From Arthrobacter zhaoxinii (GTDB lineage: Bacteria; Actinomycetota; Actinomycetes; Actinomycetales; Micrococcaceae): DNA of 64,000 bases. This document shows positions 51,537-60,380 of this stretch, piece by piece. The translations under genes and the position numbers were made by a program. The stretch's first letter is position 1, and each line of letters opens with the position of its first letter. The DNA is taken from NCBI RefSeq assembly GCF_025244925.1, contig NZ_CP104275.1, forward strand, positions 1,116,001 through 1,180,000, written 5' to 3'. The notes under the pieces were generated by a model, which was given only the letters and a program-made list of their open reading frames with translations, was not told where the DNA came from and made no database searches.

Positions 51537-52220
51537 GTGAAGAAAACCATCAAGACGAGCGCCCTGCTGATAGCCGGCGCCTTTGTCCTTTCGGGCTGCG
51601 GCGGCGGGGATGCGGAATCCGGCGAGTCTTCCGCACTGGCAGTCGGGCAGGACCAGTATTCGGCAGACGAGCTCGAAGCGGCGCTGGAAGCGGTCAAGGA
51701 GGACGGGATCCTGACGGGTGCCGTCGAAAACGATGCGATGCTGCGCCCGCAGTTCGAGAAACCGTCCTACACGGATATCACCATCTCGCCGGAACAGTGT
51801 GCGGCGCTGCTCTCGTCCACCTTCGACCGCAAGCTCCAAGACGGCAACCTGGCCTTCGGGGGGCTCAATGACTCGGATGTGCTGACGCTGGTCAGCTATG
51901 AAGATGCCTCCGTTCTGGAAGAGCAGGTCGAGGGCAGCGGGCAGGCGCTGACGGACTGTGCGGAACTGCAGATGAACAACGGCACAGGGCAGATCACCGC
52001 TGCCCTGGAGAAAATTGACGCCACTTCGGAGGCGCCGACCACGCAGGCCTACCTGACGACGATCGGCCAGCCCTCGAGCGGAGAGGCTGTCCACGTCATC
52101 GGAATCTCGGGCACCGTCCAGGTCAGTGCCACCCTGTTCGACCCGGCGGACGTGGATGCGGCCGTCGCCGACGGCGAGGAAGCCGTCAACGCCGTGCTCA
52201 CCGAGCTGGAACAGCAGTAA
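51537..52220 (+). CDS. secreted lipoprotein B
   Basis: 227-residue predicted lipoprotein starting MKKTIKTSALLIAGAFVLSGC, shown as its 20-residue signal core; lipobox VLSGC with Cys21. The mature domain has two Cys (EQCAALL and LTDCAEL) spaced as in lipoprotein C, and shares LAVGQxQYxADELExAL, EAPTTQAY and FDPADVDAAVADGEEAVNAVL with it. GTG start with TTGGGGGA upstream. B and C are clearly duplicates, including their promoters and terminators. No enzyme motif is visible; a binding or cell-wall role is possible. Confidence 0.8.
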   Translation: MKKTIKTSALLIAGAFVLSGCGGGDAESGESSALAVGQDQYSADELEAALEAVKEDGILTGAVENDAMLRPQFEKPSYTDITISPEQCAALLSSTFDRKLQDGNLAFGGLNDSDVLTLVSYEDASVLEEQVEGSGQALTDCAELQMNNGTGQITAALEKIDATSEAPTTQAYLTTIGQPSSGEAVHVIGISGTVQVSATLFDPADVDAAVADGEEAVNAVLTELEQQ

Positions 52221-52245
52221 CCTGTCCGGTCCCGCGCGGGCAAAA

Positions 52246-52281
52246 GGGCCGGACCTGCAGGTGCAGGTCCGGCCCCGTTTT
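52246..52281. terminator. terminator after lipoprotein B (duplicated element, copy 1)
   Basis: Perfect 13-bp stem GGGCCGGACCTGC/GCAGGTCCGGCCC (52246-52258 / 52263-52275), loop AGGT, with A4 before and T4 after, so it may act in both directions. The 31-base core is identical to the hairpin at 53166-53195. Confidence 0.85.
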
Positions 52282-52303
52282 CGTGTGAAGCCAGTCACAG
52301 CGG

Positions 52304-52334
52304 TAGGATCCACAGTGAACTTCCTATCCGGAAG
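52304..52334 (+). promoter_or_regulatory. promoter of lipoprotein C with CTTCC/GGAAG dyad
   Basis: -10 TAGGAT (52304-52309) and CTTCC-N5-GGAAG (52320-52334), matching the layout before lipoprotein B. From the end of the dyad to the ATG is about 73 bases. Confidence 0.55.
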
Positions 52335-52407
52335 CCACGGCACCATTTCGGCGGTCATACATCACCGTGTTCGAGTGGACTGCAATACATCCAACATTGG
52401 GGGAAAA

Positions 52408-53136
52408 ATGAAGAACACCATGAAAGCCAGTGCACTCCTCGTGGCAGGCGTCTTTGTCCTTTCGGGCTGCGGCAGCTCCGAAGGGAAGTCGGAATCCGCA
52501 TCGGCTGAAACCAAGTCCGCATCAGCAACGCCCACCCCCACGCTGGCGGTCGGCCAGGAGCAGTACACCGCGGACGAGCTCGAAGACGCGCTCACAGCCG
52601 TGAAGGAGGCCGAAGGCCTCACCGGCCAGATTGCCAACGATGCGATGGTGCGTCCCGAACTCGGAGCTGCGGAGGATGCCTTGGCAGGAATCGCTGTCAC
52701 CCCGGAGGCGTGCGGAGAGCTCCTAACGAACGGGCTGGGCGAAAAGCTGAACGACGGTGTCTTCGGCATCATGCAGCTCAGCGCCACCGACACGGTGACG
52801 ATCATCAGCTACACGGATGAATCGTTCATCGAGGAACAGATCAAATCGAATAACCAGCAGTTGGAAGACTGCAGCACGTTCACGATGGAAGCGAACGGGC
52901 AGTCCCTGGCTGCCTCCGGCAAGGAGGTCGAGGCAACCACCGACGCCCCGACCACGCAGGCGGTCGAAGTAATGACCAGCATGGGCGGCGACGAAACAAC
53001 GGCGCTCCAGATCGCCGCGCTTTCCGGCACGACCAACATCACGGTCGCCGTCCAGGACCCGGCGGACACGGCAGCGGCCGTGGCCGATGCCGAGGAGATC
53101 ATCAACGCGGTACTTGCCGAGCTGGAAAAGAAGTAA
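52408..53136 (+). CDS. secreted lipoprotein C
   Basis: 242-residue predicted lipoprotein: signal peptide [21 protein letters not shown], cut here at the lipobox VLSGC (Cys21), then a short Ser/Ala/Thr-rich linker and the same domain as lipoprotein B ([63 protein letters not shown]). ATG 52408 has TTGGGGGA 4-6 bases upstream; in-frame codons further up run through the promoter. It arose by tandem duplication of a promoter-gene-terminator cassette. Function unknown. Confidence 0.8.
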   Translation: MKNTMKASALLVAGVFVLSGCGSSEGKSESASAETKSASATPTPTLAVGQEQYTADELEDALTAVKEAEGLTGQIANDAMVRPELGAAEDALAGIAVTPEACGELLTNGLGEKLNDGVFGIMQLSATDTVTIISYTDESFIEEQIKSNNQQLEDCSTFTMEANGQSLAASGKEVEATTDAPTTQAVEVMTSMGGDETTALQIAALSGTTNITVAVQDPADTAAAVADAEEIINAVLAELEKK

Positions 53137-53165
53137 CCGGTTCCCTCCCGCTGTACCCTCGACCG

Positions 53166-53195
53166 GGGCCGGACCTGCAGGTGCAGGTCCGGCCC
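53166..53195. terminator. hairpin after lipoprotein C (duplicated element, copy 2)
   Basis: Same 13-bp stem and AGGT loop as 52246-52275 but without the T-run (followed by CGCCGTCG). It may be a degraded terminator, leaving read-through into proS possible. Confidence 0.7.
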
Positions 53196-53302
53196 CGCCG
53201 TCGTCGTACGCCTGTGCGGCAACGACAGCGGAGCGCGTTAGATTAGTAGGGCATACATTCTTGAGAGATGCAGCCGAATGGCTGCAGAAACGGATTCCCA
53301 GC

Positions 53303-55102
53303 GTGGTCCTTCGACTTTCCACCCTTTTCCTGCGCACCCTGCGCGAAGACCCGGCCGACGCCGACGTCGCCAGCCACCGGCTTCTGGTCCGGGCCGGCTA
53401 CATCCGCCGCGCCGCACCGGGCATCTACTCCTGGCTTCCGCTGGGCCTCCGGGTGCTGGGCAAGGTCGAGAACATCATCCGCGAGGAAATGGCCGCCATC
53501 GGCGCCCAGGAAGTGCACTTCCCGGCGCTGCTGCCGCGTGAGCCGTACGAGACCTCCAACCGCTGGACCGAATACGGCGAGAACCTGTTCCGCCTGCAGG
53601 ACCGCAAGGGCGCGGACTACCTGCTGGCACCGACCCACGAGGAAATGTTCACCCTCCTGGTCAAGGACCTGTACAACTCCTACAAGGACCTCCCGGTGTC
53701 CCTGTTCCAGATCCAGACCAAGTACCGCGACGAAGCACGGCCGCGCGCCGGGCTGCTCCGCGGCCGCGAATTCATCATGAAGGACTCCTACTCCTTCGAC
53801 ATGGATGACGAAGGCCTGGACGCCAGCTACCAGGCGCACCGCGGGGCCTACCTGCGCATCTTCGAGCGCCTGGGCCTGGAGATCGTCGTCGTTTCGGCAG
53901 TCTCGGGCGCCATGGGCGGGTCCAAGAGCGAGGAATTCCTGCACCCGATGGCGGTCGGCGAAGACACCTACGTACGTTCCGCCGGCGGTTACGCGGCCAA
54001 CGTTGAAGCTGTCACCACCGTGGATCCGGCCGAGATCGACTACACCGGTGCCCCCGAGGCCCGCGTAGTGGACACTCCCGACACCCCCACCATTGAAACG
54101 CTCGTGAACGACGTCAACGCCCGCTTCCCGCGCGAATCCGGGAAATGGTCTGCTGCCGACACCCTGAAGAACGTGGTCCTCGCCGTCACCCTGCCCACCG
54201 GGGAACGGCGCATCGTGGTGGTCGGCGTTCCGGGTGACCGCGCCGTCGACCTCAAGCGCATCGAAGCCAACATCAGCTCCCACGTAGGAATGGGCGGCGA
54301 GCTGGCCGTCGACGCTGCCACGGACGACGACCTCAAGAAGCACCCCGGCCTGGTCAAGGGTTACATCGGTCCGGGCCTCAGCCCGGCCGAGCCCGTCCTG
54401 GGCACCGAATCCGCCACCGGCCTGCTGTACCTGGTGGATCCCCGCGTGGTCACCGGCACCAGCTGGATCACCGGCGCCAACGAATCCGGCAAGCACGTCA
54501 TCGGCCTCATCGCCGGCCGCGATTTCACCTGGGACGGCACCATCGAGGCTGTCGAGGTCCGCGAAGGTGACGAAGCGCCGGACGGCTCCGGGCCGCTTGA
54601 AGCCGCCCGCGGCATCGAAATGGGCCACATCTTCCAGCTCGGCCGCAAGTACGCCGATGCCCTGGGGCTGAAGGTCCTGGACCGCAACGGCAAGCTGGCC
54701 ACCGTGACCATGGGGTCCTACGGCGTCGGCGTCACCCGTGCGGTTGCCGCCCTCGCCGAATCCCACCACGACGACAAGGGGATCATCTGGCCCCGCGCCG
54801 TGGCCCCGGCCGACGTCCACGTGGTCGCCACCGGCCGCGGCACCGAGATTTTCGACGCCGCTGCCCAGCTGTCCGAGGAACTCGAAGCCGCGGGACTGGA
54901 AGTTATCTATGACGACCGGCCCAAGGTGTCCCCGGGCGTGAAGTTCGGCGACGCCGAACTGATCGGTGTCCCCACCATCCTCGTGGTGGGCCGCGGACTC
55001 GCGGACGGCGTCGTGGAAATCAAGGACCGTGCCACCGGTAACGCCGAGAACGTTCCCCTCGCCGAAGCGGTGGAGTACGTGCGCCGCGCAGCCGCGCTCT
55101 AA
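53303..55102 (+). CDS. proS: prolyl-tRNA synthetase (bacterial type)
   Basis: Charges tRNA-Pro (599 aa). Class II signatures: [20 protein letters not shown] (motif 1 region), [36 protein letters not shown] (motif 2), and [18 protein letters not shown] (motif 3). A bacterial editing (INS) domain of about 180 residues lies between motifs 2 and 3, and a C-terminal anticodon-binding domain (about 500-599) follows. GTG 53303 ([12 protein letters not shown]) is the homologue-supported start; no clear ribosome site precedes it. Upstream are a -10 TAGATT (53239-53244) and a GCAGCC/GGCTGC hairpin (53268-53283) in the leader. Confidence 0.95.
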   Translation: MVLRLSTLFLRTLREDPADADVASHRLLVRAGYIRRAAPGIYSWLPLGLRVLGKVENIIREEMAAIGAQEVHFPALLPREPYETSNRWTEYGENLFRLQDRKGADYLLAPTHEEMFTLLVKDLYNSYKDLPVSLFQIQTKYRDEARPRAGLLRGREFIMKDSYSFDMDDEGLDASYQAHRGAYLRIFERLGLEIVVVSAVSGAMGGSKSEEFLHPMAVGEDTYVRSAGGYAANVEAVTTVDPAEIDYTGAPEARVVDTPDTPTIETLVNDVNARFPRESGKWSAADTLKNVVLAVTLPTGERRIVVVGVPGDRAVDLKRIEANISSHVGMGGELAVDAATDDDLKKHPGLVKGYIGPGLSPAEPVLGTESATGLLYLVDPRVVTGTSWITGANESGKHVIGLIAGRDFTWDGTIEAVEVREGDEAPDGSGPLEAARGIEMGHIFQLGRKYADALGLKVLDRNGKLATVTMGSYGVGVTRAVAALAESHHDDKGIIWPRAVAPADVHVVATGRGTEIFDAAAQLSEELEAAGLEVIYDDRPKVSPGVKFGDAELIGVPTILVVGRGLADGVVEIKDRATGNAENVPLAEAVEYVRRAAAL

Positions 55103-55107
55103 CCCCA

Positions 55108-55905
55108 GTGGTCTCCGGTCTCGAGGAGGTCACGCTTGCCACCATCGCGCTTGTGGTGGTGGCAGGCCTGGCTGCCGGTTGGGTGGATGCCGTGGTGGGC
55201 GGCGGCGGGCTGATCCAGCTCCCCGCACTGCTCCTCGTCCCGGGGATCAGCCCGGTCCAGGCCCTGGCGACCAACAAGATGGGCTCGATTTTCGGCACCA
55301 CCACCAGTGCCGTGACGTATTACCGGCGAGCCCATCCGGACCTGCGGACGGCGCTGCCGATGGCCGGCGTCGCCCTGGCTGGGAGCTTTGGCGGTGCAGT
55401 CCTTGCGACGTTGCTGCCGTCCTCGGTCTTCAAGCCCATCATCGTGGTGGCCCTCGTGGCCGTGGCGGTGTTCACCGCCACCAAGCCCACCGTGGGAGAG
55501 CTGACGAAGCTGCGCCACACCGGCAGCCGGCACTACGGCACCGCGGGCGGCATCGGCCTGGTGATCGGGTTCTATGACGGACTGATCGGCCCCGGAACCG
55601 GCTCGTTCCTGATCATCGCCATGGTGACCCTGCTCGGCTACAACTTCCTCGCAGCCAGCGCCAAGGCCAAGATCGTCAACATGGCCACCAACCTTGGAGC
55701 CCTGGCCTTTTTCCTGCCGAACGGGTCCCTGCTCTGGGGGCTGGGCCTGGTGCTCGGGTTCGCCAATATGATCGGCGGCTATCTCGGTGCCCGGATGGCA
55801 GTGAAGCAGGGCAGCAAATTCATCCGGATAGTTTTCCTGGTGGTCGTTGCCGCACTGATCGTCAAGCTCGGCCACGACGTCTGGGTGGAGAACATCCGCG
55901 GCTAG
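55108..55905 (+). CDS. TauE/SafE-family membrane exporter
   Basis: 265-residue membrane protein with about eight helices in two repeats, of the sulfite/organosulfonate exporter family (TSUP). Marks: GWVDAVVGGGGLIQLPALL (GGGG loop, first repeat), TNKMGSIFG, and the second-repeat loop FYDGLIGPGTGSF, then AKIVNMATNLGALAFF. GTG start 5 bases after the proS stop, so co-transcription with proS is likely. The exported anion is unknown. Its TAG overlaps the stop of the convergent kinase gene (CTAG, 55902-55905). Confidence 0.88.
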   Translation: MVSGLEEVTLATIALVVVAGLAAGWVDAVVGGGGLIQLPALLLVPGISPVQALATNKMGSIFGTTTSAVTYYRRAHPDLRTALPMAGVALAGSFGGAVLATLLPSSVFKPIIVVALVAVAVFTATKPTVGELTKLRHTGSRHYGTAGGIGLVIGFYDGLIGPGTGSFLIIAMVTLLGYNFLAASAKAKIVNMATNLGALAFFLPNGSLLWGLGLVLGFANMIGGYLGARMAVKQGSKFIRIVFLVVVAALIVKLGHDVWVENIRG

Positions 55906-56888
55906 GCTGCAGGCAGTTCCTCCACGGGAGGGATGCCCGGATGCCGCCGGCCGGTCAGTGCCGATGCGACCCAGACCGAGCGCTGCGCATCCCCGTGCCG
56001 GCCGTCGCGCACGTAGTCGAGCGCGTTCGTGACCTCCCGCAGGATGCTCCAGTCCAAAGCTGCGCTCCGGTCCAGTCCGGCAGCGGTGCATAGGCCGTCC
56101 AGCCGTGCCAGCAGGGCTTCCTCCGGCGCCGACGGATCCAGATCCTGCAGCCGGTTCCACAGCATCGGCGCCACGGCGTACTCGGCCTCGCCGAAGACCG
56201 CCTGCGGATCGATCGCCGCGTAGTCGCCGGGGATCCCGGGACGGGCCAGGATGTTGGCAAAGTGCAGGTCCGCGTGCACCAGAACATCCCGGGCGGACCG
56301 CCGTCCCACCGCGCCGCGGGTCTGGCAGACCTGAAGCGCCGCTTCCAGCAGCCAGCGCTCAAAAGGGCGTCCGAGCGCGTCCCACTCCGCGGGCAGTTCA
56401 TCCGAGAGCTGTTCGGCGTGCGCGGCCAGGGACGGGATGGCCGCCCAGTGCGGGGAATCGGACTCCGGCAGGCTGAGGCGGCGAACCAGTGAACCCCAGA
56501 TCCGCACGGCATCCGCCATCTCCACTGTCAGCAGCGTGCGGTCGGGATCGAGGCGTTCCAGGACCAGGCAGGTTCCCGCCGCGTCCCGGTCCAGCAGCCG
56601 CACGGCAGCCTTTCCCTCCCACAGTGCGAGGGCCGCCGTCTCGGTGGCGGCTTCGGGGTGAGGGAACGGGCATTTGAGGACGGCGGGGGTTCCGTCCGGG
56701 AAGCGCACGGGGAGCACGAGGGCACCGTGTCCGTGCCAGGGCGCCGCGCCGGGCGGGTCGGCAACCAAACCGAAAGCCGCCAGACTGGCGTCGACCAGCT
56801 CCGGCAGCTCCGCCAGCCAGCTCCGGCCGCCGCGGATGCCGAGATAGCGGCGGCGCAGGGCCTCGGGTACGACGACGGCGGGTGCCAT
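55902..56888 (-). CDS. aminoglycoside phosphotransferase-like kinase (APH(6)/hydroxyurea type)
   Basis: 328-residue kinase fold of the streptomycin 6-phosphotransferase / hydroxyurea kinase type. ATP-binding N-lobe with the Lys in AVLKCPFP and LVLERLDPDRTL hinge; catalytic Brenner loop VHADLHFANIL (H-x-D-x4-N); metal Asp in AIDPQAVFGE. Chromosomal members in soil actinobacteria may phosphorylate streptomycin-like compounds, or an unknown small molecule. Resistance is not shown by sequence. ATG 56888 is a plausible start. The stop overlaps that of the convergent exporter gene. Confidence 0.82.
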   Translation of the reverse strand: MAPAVVVPEALRRRYLGIRGGRSWLAELPELVDASLAAFGLVADPPGAAPWHGHGALVLPVRFPDGTPAVLKCPFPHPEAATETAALALWEGKAAVRLLDRDAAGTCLVLERLDPDRTLLTVEMADAVRIWGSLVRRLSLPESDSPHWAAIPSLAAHAEQLSDELPAEWDALGRPFERWLLEAALQVCQTRGAVGRRSARDVLVHADLHFANILARPGIPGDYAAIDPQAVFGEAEYAVAPMLWNRLQDLDPSAPEEALLARLDGLCTAAGLDRSAALDWSILREVTNALDYVRDGRHGDAQRSVWVASALTGRRHPGIPPVEELPAA

Positions 56889-56964
56889 GCATTTCTCCTA
56901 GGCGGTTGCAGTTACGGTTGCGGCGACGGTGCACACGGGCGGGTCCGGCCGGCGCCCCGGCGGA

Positions 56965-58125
56965 TCAGTTCCACGGCAGGTCGTCCGGGACGGCATCCAG
57001 CCCGGGGGCTGCGGGAACGGCGTCCGCCTGCAGATACAGTTCCCCGGTGACGGCGGCAAGCCGGTCTATGGCCCAGCTGCGGAGGCTGCCCTCGGACAGC
57101 GCCACCAGGTCAGCGTAGACCGCCGGGAACCGCTGTTCCAGTGCGGGAAGGCCTGCAGCGGGATCGCGCAGGAAACCTGCATCCAGGCGGTAGGCCGCAA
57201 CGGGAGCCACGGCCGGCAGGCACAGATCGGACAGGTAGCCCACCGCATCCGTGCCCCGGGACTGGTGCTCGGCGATGCGCTTACCCCATTCTTCCCGCAG
57301 CGCTGCCCCGGGGGGATCCTGCGCCAGGGCCACCTCATAGGCGTAGGCGGCGCCGAACTCCGCGTCGATCGCGGCTTTCAGGGCCGCGGCTGCGTCAGGC
57401 GCGGCTTCGGTGTCCGGGCACTTAGGCGCGTCACGTCCGGCGGCGGGCCCGGCGTCGTCGTTGCCGGAATCGGCCGGAACCGCACTGCTTCCGCCCGGAC
57501 CCGCCGCACCGGCCGCACCGGGCGCGGCCGGATCGGCCTGAGCGCCGGCACGCGCTGCCCATACCTGCTGCGCAGCACCGGCCGCGGCAAGCAGACGAGC
57601 CGTGCCGGGATCGGCCCGCCATGCGGCCCGGAGGTTGGCGTCCGCCGAAGCGGTCAAGGCCTGCGCATACTTCTCCGGGGTCCGGGGATCCGCCGCAGCC
57701 GGGGTCGGGAGGGTGCCGTCCCCGCCCGTCCCGGTGCGGTTCCCGGGGCTGCCCGAGGGCTCATTGGAGCGCCGTCCGTGCCCGGTATCCGTCAGGAGTG
57801 CCGCCTGGGTCCGCAGTCCCTCTGCCTGTTCCCGGAGCTCGGACGCCAGGGGATCTTCCGCCTCGCCCGCCAGGGCCAGCGCCTCTGCTGCCAGGTTCCG
57901 GGCGTTGTCCCGCGCCTCGGCCAGGGCGGTCTCGGAGAAGGTCCGGCCGCGGTCCGCTGCATCCCCGGTCCCGGCCACCAATCCGAGGCTCAGGACTACG
58001 GCACCGAGTGCGAGGAACAACACAAGACGCCGCGCGCCGGCGCCCAGGCGCCGCCACCGGCGGGCACTTCCGGGCTCGGGTCCGGGGTTTTCTAAAGGCG
58101 CGTCCACAACAGTCGATGATGTCAC
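56965..58125 (-). CDS. membrane-anchored DUF4439 (ferritin-like) protein
   Basis: 386-residue protein: cytosolic tail, one membrane helix (about 34-52, LVLFLALGAVVLSLGLVAG), and a coiled region (about 60-115). A low-complexity Gly/Ala/Pro linker follows, then a C-terminal helical domain of about 140 residues (ALKAAIDAEFGAAYAYEVALA, REEWGKRIAEHQSRGTDAV) that matches DUF4439. This ferritin-like four-helix pattern with Glu/His often lies beside rimP in actinobacteria. Whether it binds metal is unknown. It is divergent from rimP with about 85 bases between, so the two share a regulatory region. Confidence 0.8.
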   Translation of the reverse strand: MTSSTVVDAPLENPGPEPGSARRWRRLGAGARRLVLFLALGAVVLSLGLVAGTGDAADRGRTFSETALAEARDNARNLAAEALALAGEAEDPLASELREQAEGLRTQAALLTDTGHGRRSNEPSGSPGNRTGTGGDGTLPTPAAADPRTPEKYAQALTASADANLRAAWRADPGTARLLAAAGAAQQVWAARAGAQADPAAPGAAGAAGPGGSSAVPADSGNDDAGPAAGRDAPKCPDTEAAPDAAAALKAAIDAEFGAAYAYEVALAQDPPGAALREEWGKRIAEHQSRGTDAVGYLSDLCLPAVAPVAAYRLDAGFLRDPAAGLPALEQRFPAVYADLVALSEGSLRSWAIDRLAAVTGELYLQADAVPAAPGLDAVPDDLPWN

Positions 58126-58210
58126 GAACGTGCTCCCATCTGCATCGATGCCTCAAGGGCCCGGGAATGTCGGTAGTCTAGGAAGACAACAACATCTAGT
58201 GGGAGGCAGC

Positions 58211-58837
58211 ATGGCGGTTCGGCCCAACCCCAAAAAAGACACGTCGTCGGATTACCGCAGGAACGCGATGCGTGCGGAAGTAGCCGCGGAAACGCAGCGG
58301 CTGAAGAATTACCTGGCCCCCACGGTAGAGATGCAGGACCTGTTCCTGGAAGACATCGAGATCAAGCTGGCCGGTGCCCACCGCACCGTCCACGTCATTG
58401 TCGACCTTCCCGAGGACCAGCCCGGAGGGGTCAGCCTGGATAGGATTTCGGCCGCGGCCCAGGTGATTTCCGAGGCGATGGACAATGACCCGGGCGACGA
58501 CGGACGTCCCTACAACCTCGAGGTTTCATCCCCCGGGGTTTCCCGTCCCCTTACCGAGCCGCGCCACTGGCGCCGCAATACGGGCCGCATGGTGTCCGTT
58601 TCCGTGGAGCACGGGGACGACGTGATGGGGCGGCTCGTCTCCGTCGAAGATGACGGCATTACGTTAATACCGGAACTCCCGGTCAAGAAAGGGATGAAAG
58701 CCAAGCAGGGGGACCCGGTCCGCCTGCCGTTCGGCAACATCCGCAAGGGGCGCGTGGAAGTTGAATTCGCCCACCTTGAAGACGACCCGGCAGGCGAGGA
58801 CGCCCCGGATGATGAAACCACAGCTGAGGAGGCCTAG
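58211..58837 (+). CDS. rimP: ribosome maturation factor RimP
   Basis: Assists late 30S assembly. The 208-residue protein has an N-terminal domain (VEMQDLFLEDIEIKLAG, VDLPEDQPGGVSLDRIS) and the conserved YNLEVSSPGVSRPLTEPRHW motif, followed by an SH3-like C-terminal domain and an acidic tail (EDDPAGEDAPDDETTAEEA). ATG 58211 has GGGAGG 5 bases upstream; the open frame before it runs through the divergent gene. -10 TAGTCT at 58174-58179. It is followed with no gap by nusA (TAGATG), the universal rimP-nusA order. Confidence 0.95.
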   Translation: MAVRPNPKKDTSSDYRRNAMRAEVAAETQRLKNYLAPTVEMQDLFLEDIEIKLAGAHRTVHVIVDLPEDQPGGVSLDRISAAAQVISEAMDNDPGDDGRPYNLEVSSPGVSRPLTEPRHWRRNTGRMVSVSVEHGDDVMGRLVSVEDDGITLIPELPVKKGMKAKQGDPVRLPFGNIRKGRVEVEFAHLEDDPAGEDAPDDETTAEEA

Positions 58838-59809
58838 ATGGAAATAGATATGAGTGCGCTGAGGCTGCTGGAACGCGAACGGGAGATCCCCCTGGATCTG
58901 CTCGTTCCGACCATTGAGCAGGCCCTGCTGGTTGCCTACCACAAGACCAACGGCGCGCAGGATCAGGCCAGGGCGGAACTGGACCGGAAAACCGGCCACG
59001 TCACCATCTGGGCCGCAGAGCTCGACGACGACGGCGCCACGGTGGGGGAGTTCGACGACACTCCCGCAGGCTTCGGCCGGATCGCCGCCAGCACCGCCCG
59101 GCAGATCATCCTGCAGCGCCTGCGCGACGTCGAGGATGACAACATCCTCGGCGAATTCAAGGGCCGCGAAGGCGAACTGGTCTCCGGCCAGATCCAGCAG
59201 GGCAACAACCCGCACATGATCCAGGTGAACCTGGGTTCGGTGGAGGCACTGCTGCCCCCGCCCGAACAGGTCCCGGGGGAGAAATACCTCCACGGTTCCC
59301 GTCTGCGCGCCTTCGTCGTGGACGTGCGCCGCGGCTTCAAGGGCCCGTCCATCACGCTCTCGCGGTCCCACCCGGGCCTCGTGCGCAAGCTCTTCGAACT
59401 GGAAGTTCCGGAAATTGCGGACGGCAGCGTGGAAATCGTTGCCCTGGCCCGCGAAGCCGGCCACCGGTCCAAGATTGCGGTCAAGGCCAACATCCCGGGC
59501 ATTAACGCCAAGGGTGCCTGCATCGGCGAGATGGGTTCCCGTGTACGGGCGGTCATGAATGAACTGCATGACGAGAAGATCGACATTGTCGACTTCAGCG
59601 AGGACCCGGCGACTTTCATCGCCAACTCCCTCTCGCCGTCGCGCGTGAACTCGGTGACCATCACGGACGAGGATCTGCGGTCCGCCCGCGTTGTGGTCCC
59701 GGACTACCAGCTCTCGCTGGCCATCGGCAAGGAAGGGCAGAACGCCCGTCTGGCTGCCAAGCTCACCGGCTGGCGGATCGACATCGTTTCCGACGCGAAG
59801 GCCTCTTAG
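58838..59809 (+). CDS. nusA: transcription termination/antitermination factor NusA
   Basis: Binds RNA polymerase and nascent RNA, controlling pausing, termination and rRNA antitermination. The 323-residue protein has the N-terminal RNAP-binding domain ([20 protein letters not shown]), an S1 domain (about 110-185; [37 protein letters not shown]), KH1 ([16 protein letters not shown]) and KH2 ([20 protein letters not shown]). It lacks the C-terminal acidic repeats of E. coli NusA, as is normal in actinobacteria. It begins on the base after the rimP stop. Confidence 0.97.
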   Translation: MEIDMSALRLLEREREIPLDLLVPTIEQALLVAYHKTNGAQDQARAELDRKTGHVTIWAAELDDDGATVGEFDDTPAGFGRIAASTARQIILQRLRDVEDDNILGEFKGREGELVSGQIQQGNNPHMIQVNLGSVEALLPPPEQVPGEKYLHGSRLRAFVVDVRRGFKGPSITLSRSHPGLVRKLFELEVPEIADGSVEIVALAREAGHRSKIAVKANIPGINAKGACIGEMGSRVRAVMNELHDEKIDIVDFSEDPATFIANSLSPSRVNSVTITDEDLRSARVVVPDYQLSLAIGKEGQNARLAAKLTGWRIDIVSDAKAS

Positions 59810-59858
59810 GCCGGCGGTGCCGGGAACGGATGCGGCGCCGGACAAGAAAGGCGCTAGA

Positions 59859-60248
59859 ATGTATAAGGCCGGGTCACCCTCCGCCTCCCGTTCAGCCGCT
59901 TCCGGCGCTGCCCTGGGATACCGGGTATCCAGGCACGTTCCCCAGCGGACGTGCGTCGGATGCAGGAAAAGGGATGATCAAGCTGTTCTGCTGCGGTTGG
60001 TCCGTGTCAGCATGGAAGGCGGCAACGCCGTCCGTGTCGACGAGGACCGCCGAATGCCTGGAAGGGGTGCCTGGTTGCACCCCGACACGGCATGCCTGAG
60101 ATTGGCAGTGAAACGTTCGGGTTTTCAGAGGGCCTTTCGGGGTTCCGTGGAAATATCGGACGTCGAGCGTTGGTTCAAGGCCCTTGGGGACGTTCCGACC
60201 GGGAACGGACCCAAAACCGTCCAACCTGAAAGCGGGTCAGAAATCTGA
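59859..60248 (+). CDS. ylxR: YlxR-family (DUF448) RNA-binding protein
   Basis: 129-residue protein with the YlxR core: [20 protein letters not shown], then [13 protein letters not shown] and a basic [10 protein letters not shown] helix. It is the usual gene between nusA and infB, and YlxR proteins of other bacteria bind nucleic acid or RNase P RNA. ATG 59859 has AAAGG 7 bases upstream. However, TAGAAT (59855-59860) is also a perfect -10, so some transcripts may start just after this ATG. An N-terminal Ser-rich extension of about 30 residues is not conserved in the family. Confidence 0.9.
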   Translation: MYKAGSPSASRSAASGAALGYRVSRHVPQRTCVGCRKRDDQAVLLRLVRVSMEGGNAVRVDEDRRMPGRGAWLHPDTACLRLAVKRSGFQRAFRGSVEISDVERWFKALGDVPTGNGPKTVQPESGSEI

Positions 60249-60380
60249 TGGAAACCCGATGAGTACCCAGCGATGAGTACTTTGTTGTGCTCTGTGATGG
60301 GCCCCGCTGCAACTGCAGTGGAAGCCCGCAGCAAATAGACGGTTCGTACCTGGCTCGGTGCGGACCGAGACAGGAGAAAT

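Noticed and set aside
53239..53302. T-box-like control of proS
   Set aside because: The leader is about 50 nt with one 6-bp hairpin. There is no specifier loop or T-box sequence.
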